A DNA stretch of 64,000 nt from Pseudomonas sp. NFACC02 (GTDB taxonomy: Bacteria; Pseudomonadota; Gammaproteobacteria; Pseudomonadales; Pseudomonadaceae): assembly GCF_900110765.1 (NCBI RefSeq), contig NZ_FOEO01000019.1, forward strand, positions 1 through 64,000, given 5' to 3'. Shown one piece after another: positions 59,909 to 64,000 of this stretch. Position 1 is the stretch's first letter, and every line of letters begins with the position of its first letter. The position numbers were made by a program, and so were the translations under genes. The notes beneath the pieces were generated by a model. The model ran no database searches and had not been told where the DNA came from. It saw only the letters and a program-made list of their open reading frames with translations.

Positions 59909-61119
59909 TGAGCAAATTCATGGACTGGATCGATGCGCGCTTCCCTGCAACCTCCATGTGGGAAGATCACCTCAGCAAGTATTACGCGCCCAAGAATTTC
60001 AACTTCTTCTACTTTTTCGGCTCGCTGGCGCTATTGGTGCTAGTGAATCAGATCGTGACCGGCATCTGGTTGACGATGAGTTATACGCCCTCGGCGGAGG
60101 AGGCGTTCGCGTCCGTCGAGTACATCATGCGCGATGTCGAATACGGCTCGATCCTGCGCCTTTTGCACTCCACAGGCGCGTCGGCGTTCTTCATCGTCGT
60201 CTACCTGCACATGTTCCGTGGGCTGCTCTATGGCTCCTATCAGAAGCCCCGGGAGCTGGTGTGGATCTTCGGTATGTTGATTTACCTGGCGCTGATGGCC
60301 GAGGCCTTCATGGGGTATCTGCTGCCATGGGGCCAGATGTCGTACTGGGGCGCTCAGGTGATCATCTCGCTGTTCGGTGCGATTCCGGTCATCGGCAATG
60401 ACCTTACCCAGTGGATTCGGGGTGACTACCTGATCTCGGGCATCACCCTGAACCGCTTCTTCGCCCTTCATGTGGTCGCGTTGCCCATCGTGATTCTCGG
60501 GCTGGTGGTGCTGCACGTGCTGGCACTGCACGAAGTGGGTTCCAACAACCCGGATGGCATCGACATCAAGAAGTACAAGGACGAAAACGGCAAGCCGCTC
60601 GACGGCATCGCCTTTCACCCGTATTACACGGTGAAGGATATCGTCGGGGTGGTGGTGTTCCTCTTCATCTTCTGCTCGATCGTGTTCTTCTTTCCGGAAA
60701 TGGGCGGGTACTTCCTGGAGAAACCAAACTTCGAACAGGCCAACGCGTTCAAGACGCCCGAGCATATCGCGCCGGTCTGGTACTTCACGCCGTTCTACGC
60801 GATCTTGCGGGCGATTCCGGACAAGCTCATGGGGGTCATGGCCATGGGCGCGGCGATCGCGGTGCTGTTCGTCTTGCCGTGGCTTGATCGAAGTCCGGTC
60901 AGGTCGATGCGTTACAAGGGCTGGCTCAGCCGGATCTGGTTGCTGCTGTTTTGTGTGGCTTTCGTGATTCTCGGGATTCTGGGGGTTCTTCCGCCCAGTC
61001 CAGGGCGCGCACTGTTGTCACAGGTGTGTACGTTCGTGTACTTCGCCTACTTCATCCTGATGCCGTTTTACACGCGCATGGAGAAGACAAAACCGGTTCC
61101 GGAAAGGGTGACTGGCTAA
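59908..61119 (+). CDS. petB: Cytochrome b subunit of bc1 complex
   Basis: A 403-residue integral membrane subunit holding both b hemes and the quinol/quinone sites. Heme-ligand histidines lie in LLHSTGASAFFIVVYLHMFR and FFALHVVALPIVILGLVVLH; the PEWY-type loop appears as HIAPVWYFTPFYAILR, which replaces the PEWY Qo motif with PVWY. Eight or more hydrophobic helices are visible. One-base overlaps join it to petA and petC. Confidence 0.95.
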   Translation: MSKFMDWIDARFPATSMWEDHLSKYYAPKNFNFFYFFGSLALLVLVNQIVTGIWLTMSYTPSAEEAFASVEYIMRDVEYGSILRLLHSTGASAFFIVVYLHMFRGLLYGSYQKPRELVWIFGMLIYLALMAEAFMGYLLPWGQMSYWGAQVIISLFGAIPVIGNDLTQWIRGDYLISGITLNRFFALHVVALPIVILGLVVLHVLALHEVGSNNPDGIDIKKYKDENGKPLDGIAFHPYYTVKDIVGVVVFLFIFCSIVFFFPEMGGYFLEKPNFEQANAFKTPEHIAPVWYFTPFYAILRAIPDKLMGVMAMGAAIAVLFVLPWLDRSPVRSMRYKGWLSRIWLLLFCVAFVILGILGVLPPSPGRALLSQVCTFVYFAYFILMPFYTRMEKTKPVPERVTG

Positions 61120-61901
61120 TGAAAAAGCTATTGGCTGTTTTTATGCTCGCTGCCTTGCCTGTGTTGTCGTTCGCCGCCGAGCACGGTGGGCCGGAACTGG
61201 AAAGTGTCGATATCGATGTTTCCGACAAGGTTGCCATGCAGGACGGTGCGCGGACCTTCGTGAACTATTGCATGGGCTGCCACAGCGCCAAATTCCAGCG
61301 CTACGAACGGGTCGCCGATGACCTTGGCATTCCTCACGAGTTGATGCTGGACAATCTGGTGTTCACGGGCGCCAAGATTGGCGATCACATGGTTGTCGGC
61401 ATGCAGCCGGCCGATGCCAAGACCTGGTTCGGCGCGGCGCCGCCTGATCTGACCCTGGTGGCACGGGTCCGCGGGACGGACTGGCTGTACGGCTATCTGC
61501 GCTCGTTCTACGAGGACCCTGCGCGGCCGTGGGGCGTGAACAACAAGGTGTTCCCCAATGTGGGTATGCCTAATGTGCTCGTCGGTCTGCAGGGCCGTCA
61601 GGTCATCGGATGCAAGCAAGTGCAGGTGGTCGAGGGCGACAAGAAGCAATACGACCCTCTGACCGGCGCGCCGCTCACCCATGAAGCCTGTGATCAACTG
61701 ACGATCGTGCCCAAGACCGGAACGCTTACCGAAGAGCAGTTCGACGAAAAGATCAAAAACCTGGTGACCTTTCTCGCGTATTCGGCGAACCCGGTCAAGC
61801 TGCAACACCAGCGCATCGGCACCTATGTGCTGTTGTACCTGGCGGTCCTGTTCATCTTCGCGTACCTGCTCAAGCGCGAATACTGGAAGGATGTGCACTG
61901 A
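61119..61901 (+). CDS. petC: Cytochrome c1 subunit of bc1 complex
   Basis: A 260-residue subunit with a signal peptide (about 1-19, SFA/AEH), a heme-binding CMGCH motif followed by an axial Met region near the middle (VVGMQPADAKTWFG) and a C-terminal membrane anchor (YVLLYLAVLFIFAYLLKREY). It passes electrons from the Rieske protein to soluble cytochromes. Last gene of petABC. Confidence 0.95.
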   Translation: MKKLLAVFMLAALPVLSFAAEHGGPELESVDIDVSDKVAMQDGARTFVNYCMGCHSAKFQRYERVADDLGIPHELMLDNLVFTGAKIGDHMVVGMQPADAKTWFGAAPPDLTLVARVRGTDWLYGYLRSFYEDPARPWGVNNKVFPNVGMPNVLVGLQGRQVIGCKQVQVVEGDKKQYDPLTGAPLTHEACDQLTIVPKTGTLTEEQFDEKIKNLVTFLAYSANPVKLQHQRIGTYVLLYLAVLFIFAYLLKREYWKDVH

Positions 61902-61972
61902 CGGGAGGGTGTTTCGGCTGCAGACGCAACGCGCTCTGGAGAGCCTCGTTCGGGTAATGACCGCAGAGCGGG

Positions 61973-61978
61973 TATAGT
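61973..61978 (+). promoter_or_regulatory. Possible -10 element upstream of sspA
   Basis: TATAGT stands about 150 bases upstream of sspA; TTCGGG 18 bases before it is only a poor -35. A terminator-like hairpin (62069-62094) lies between it and the gene. Confidence 0.3.
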
Positions 61979-62068
61979 GGCGGGCGAAAGATTGCAGAAT
62001 TTACTTTGAGTAAATGAGCTATCTTGTCGCCCGCGACGAACACCCGCTCATTGTGGATGTTGCCGAAG

Positions 62069-62094
62069 GCGCCTTCAGGGCGCGTTCGTTTTTT
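62069..62094 (+). terminator. Terminator-like hairpin after petC / before sspA
   Basis: GCGCC-TTCA-GGCGC type stem (imperfect, GCGCCTTCAGGGCGCG) followed by GTTCG and six T. It probably ends petABC and lies in front of sspA. Confidence 0.5.
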
Positions 62095-62130
62095 CTGCTT
62101 CTGAATATTTAACAAGCGAGGAGGACCGCC

Positions 62131-62748
62131 ATGGGCGTGACCAACCGGTTGGCCTGTTACTCCGACCCCGCCGACCACTATTCCCATCGCGTGCGCATTG
62201 TGCTCGCCGAGAAAGGTGTCAGCGCCGAGATCATCGATGTTGCAGAGGGTCGCCATCCGGCGAAACTGATCGAGGTGAATCCGTACGGCAGCTTGCCGAC
62301 GCTGGTCGATCGTGACCTGGCGTTGTACGAGTCTACGGTTGTCATGGAATACCTGGATGAGCGGTATCCTCATCCGCCTTTACTGCCGGTATACCCTGTA
62401 GCACGCGCCAACAGCCGGCTGCTGATCCACAGGATCCAGCGTGACTGGTGCGGTTTGGTGGATCTGATTCTGGACCCGCGCAGCAAAGAGGCTGCTCGTG
62501 TTCAGGCGCGCAAGGAGTTGCGCGAAAGTCTGACCGGCGTGTCGCCACTGTTCGCGGAAAAACCATTTTTCCTCAGTGACGAGCAAAGTCTGGTCGACTG
62601 CTGTCTATTGCCCATACTCTGGCGCCTGCCGATTCTGGGTATCGAGTTGCCGCGGCCTGCCAAGCCGCTGCTTGATTATATGGAGCGCCAGTTTGCGCGT
62701 GAGGCATTTCAGGCAAGTCTGTCTGCTGCCGAACGCGATATGCGCTAA
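62131..62748 (+). CDS. sspA: Stringent starvation protein A
   Basis: A 205-residue glutathione-transferase-fold protein that binds RNA polymerase. LACYSDPADHYSHRVRIVLAEK opens the thioredoxin-like domain (about 1-80), with NPYGSLPTLVDRDLALYEST as the cis-proline part and an all-helical C-terminal domain. GAGGAGG precedes the ATG. It is paired with sspB 18 bases downstream. Confidence 0.95.
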   Translation: MGVTNRLACYSDPADHYSHRVRIVLAEKGVSAEIIDVAEGRHPAKLIEVNPYGSLPTLVDRDLALYESTVVMEYLDERYPHPPLLPVYPVARANSRLLIHRIQRDWCGLVDLILDPRSKEAARVQARKELRESLTGVSPLFAEKPFFLSDEQSLVDCCLLPILWRLPILGIELPRPAKPLLDYMERQFAREAFQASLSAAERDMR

Positions 62749-62766
62749 GGCTTAAGGAACCGTTCG

Positions 62767-63180
62767 ATGAACTCCAGTCGCCCCTATCTGATCCGCGCTC
62801 TGTATGAGTGGATCGTGGATAACGATTGCACGCCGCACATTCTGGTCAATGCCGAATACCCGGCGGTGCAAGTCCCGCAAGGTTTTGCCAATGACGGGCA
62901 GATCGTCCTCAACATTTCGCCAAGCGCAGTACGTCATCTGCACATGGATAACGATGCAGTGAGCTTCGAAGGTCGCTTTGGCGGCGTTCCCCACAGCCTT
63001 TACGTTCCGGTGGCCGCGGTAATGGGTATTTATGCCCGTGAAAACGGCCAGGGTATGGTCTTCGATCTGGAGCCGGCCGTGGATGACGATGAAGATCTGG
63101 ACGTGGATGACGACACACCGCCACCGGATGACGAGCCGCCGCGCCCAAGCGGCCGGCCGAGTCTGAAAGTGGTCAAGTAG
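62767..63180 (+). CDS. sspB: ClpXP protease specificity factor SspB
   Basis: A 137-residue adaptor that delivers ssrA-tagged proteins to ClpXP. The folded domain (about 1-105; RPYLIRALYEWIVDNDCTPH, FANDGQIVLNIS) is followed by an acidic linker (DDDEDLDVDDD) and a basic C-terminal ClpX-docking peptide (PSLKVVK). Transcribed with sspA; a terminator follows. Confidence 0.95.
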   Translation: MNSSRPYLIRALYEWIVDNDCTPHILVNAEYPAVQVPQGFANDGQIVLNISPSAVRHLHMDNDAVSFEGRFGGVPHSLYVPVAAVMGIYARENGQGMVFDLEPAVDDDEDLDVDDDTPPPDDEPPRPSGRPSLKVVK

Positions 63181-63197
63181 TTGGCTGCGTTGTAAAT

Positions 63198-63230
63198 AAA
63201 AAGGCGATCCCTCGGGATCGCCTTTTTATT
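63198..63230. terminator. Bidirectional terminator after sspB
   Basis: GGCGATCC-CTCG-GGATCGCC flanked by A-run and T-run; it can also end the minus-strand BON-protein gene. Confidence 0.9.
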
Positions 63231-63273
63231 GGATATCGGTTGTGACGGTAGGGCGCCCATGCCCCGTTGATAC

Positions 63274-63852
63274 TTAGTCGATGTACTCGAACAATTTCAC
63301 GATTTTCTGCACGCCGGACACACCCTGGACCAGGTTGGTCGCGCGGTTGGCTTCGGCCTGAGTGAGCAAGCCCATGAGGTAAACGATGCCGTTCTCGGTC
63401 ACGACCTTGATGCGCGAGCCGGGAATGGCGCTGTCCGTCAGCATCTCGGTCTTGATCTTGCTGGTCAGCCAGGCATCGTTGCTGCGAGCCAGCATTGAGG
63501 AAGGGGCAATGACCTGCAGTTCGTTATTGACCTTCTTGACCTTCTGCACCTGGCTGGCAGTCTGTTCGGCCAGTTGCTTGAGGTCTGCTCGCGGCGTCTG
63601 ACCGGCCAGCAAGACCACGCCGTTGAAGCTGGTCACGACGATGTGCGAGTTGTTCTCCAGATCAGGGCTGGCCTTGTCGATATTCACGGCAACCTTGGTT
63701 TCGATCAGCGAATCGTCGATCTTGCTACCGAAGGTGCGTGTGCCGCGATCGTCGTCGATCGGGGCTTCACGGCTGGCGTTGATCACCGAGCTGCATCCGC
63801 TGATGCCCAGGCAGAGCGTCAGGGCCAGCAGGCTGAGACGTTTGGATATCAT
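63274..63852 (-). CDS. BON-domain outer membrane lipoprotein (DolP/YraP type)
   Basis: A 192-residue lipoprotein with lipobox LGISGC (Cys20 as the lipidated residue) and two BON domains (about 50-115 and 130-190; DDSLIETKVAVNIDKAS, ARSNDAWLTSKIKTEM). It fits DolP, which protects outer membrane integrity. Its ATG overlaps the stop of the upstream SIS gene (ATGA), so it is coupled to it. Confidence 0.88.
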   Translation of the reverse strand: MISKRLSLLALTLCLGISGCSSVINASREAPIDDDRGTRTFGSKIDDSLIETKVAVNIDKASPDLENNSHIVVTSFNGVVLLAGQTPRADLKQLAEQTASQVQKVKKVNNELQVIAPSSMLARSNDAWLTSKIKTEMLTDSAIPGSRIKVVTENGIVYLMGLLTQAEANRATNLVQGVSGVQKIVKLFEYID

Positions 63853-64000
63853 TCTTCACTCCCGAACAGTTGGCTGTCGATCAAGTCGCAGAGACAGTGG
63901 ATCGCCAGCAGGTGGACTTCCTGAATACGTGCGGTGACTTTGGCCGGGACGCGGATTTCGACGTCTTCGGGCAGCAGCAGCGATGCGACGTCCCCCCCAT
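63849..64000 (-). CDS. SIS-domain phosphosugar-binding protein, partial (DiaA/GmhA-like)
   Basis: Only the C-terminal 49 residues and the stop lie inside the window: the frame enters at the right edge as GGDVASLLLPEDVEIRVPAK, followed by VTARIQEVHLLAIHCLCDLI and the end DSQLFGSEE. This is the C-terminus of the DiaA/phosphoheptose-isomerase-like family. The stop overlaps the lipoprotein start by four bases (ATGA). The catalytic part is outside the window, so enzyme versus DnaA-binding role cannot be judged. Confidence 0.85.
   Translation of the reverse strand, partial: GGDVASLLLPEDVEIRVPAKVTARIQEVHLLAIHCLCDLIDSQLFGSEE

Overview
The window is an ordinary-looking piece of a Pseudomonas chromosome, most likely of the P. 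syringae/P. fluorescens side of the genus. The evidence is gene order and family-level recognition: hexR-zwf-pgl-eda next to gtsABCD-oprB, the kdsD-kdsC-lptCAB-rpoN-hpf-ptsN-rapZ-ptsO cluster divergent from mlaFEDCB, ibaG-murA-hisGDC-algW, cysD-cysNC, trpS-zapE, rplM-rpsI-petABC-sspAB. It is GC-rich, with many REP-type inverted repeats between genes. I cannot fix the species. No rRNA, tRNA, insertion sequence, prophage or CRISPR array was seen.

Layout. 1-384: non-coding, repeat-rich left edge. 385-2944: a TyrR-family activator (GcsR type) and two small conserved proteins. 3.0-8.2 kb: a heme acquisition unit made of an iron-starvation ECF sigma factor, its FecR anti-sigma partner, a TonB-dependent heme receptor and a heme oxygenase, with a good Fur box in front of the sigma gene. 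8.4-25.1 kb: glucose and Entner-Doudoroff catabolism: gap divergent from edd-glk-gltR-gtrS, then gtsABCD-oprB, then hexR divergent from zwf-pgl-eda. Candidate HexR operators lie in the gap/edd and hexR/zwf gaps, and A-rich Hfq/Crc-type motifs precede gap, gltR, gtsA and oprB, so this block looks co-regulated. 25.1-25.4 kb: a structured non-coding stretch with two strong terminators. 25.4-29.2 kb: a PLP enzyme, a DUF3820 protein, a DUF2383 protein behind a sigma-54-type promoter, and a diguanylate cyclase.

29.4-36.5 kb (minus strand): the nitrogen-PTS genes, RapZ, hibernation factor, sigma-54, LPS transport (LptCAB) and Kdo synthesis (KdsD, KdsC). 36.8-39.9 kb (plus): the Mla phospholipid transport operon. 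39.9-47.1 kb: IbaG, MurA, histidine biosynthesis, the AlgW periplasmic protease and a Nif3-family protein. 47.2-50.2 kb: ATP sulfurylase small subunit and the fused CysNC protein. 50.2-50.5 kb: two copies of an about 114-bp palindromic element. 50.6-58.0 kb: YhcB/ZapG-like protein, hydrolase, TrpS with a C-terminal extension, ZapE, an AraC/GlxA-type regulator, an acyl-CoA dehydrogenase and an aldo/keto reductase. 58.2-64.0 kb: L13, S9, the cytochrome bc1 complex, SspA, SspB, a BON-domain lipoprotein and the C-terminal end of a SIS-domain protein cut by the window edge.

I found no evidence of a new multi-gene defence or metabolic system. The observations most worth checking are non-coding: the mutually exclusive hairpins downstream of eda, the sigma-54 promoter in front of the DUF2383 gene, the chain of Crc-type motifs across the glucose genes, the palindromic element pair after cysNC, and the DUF1508-like tail on TrpS.
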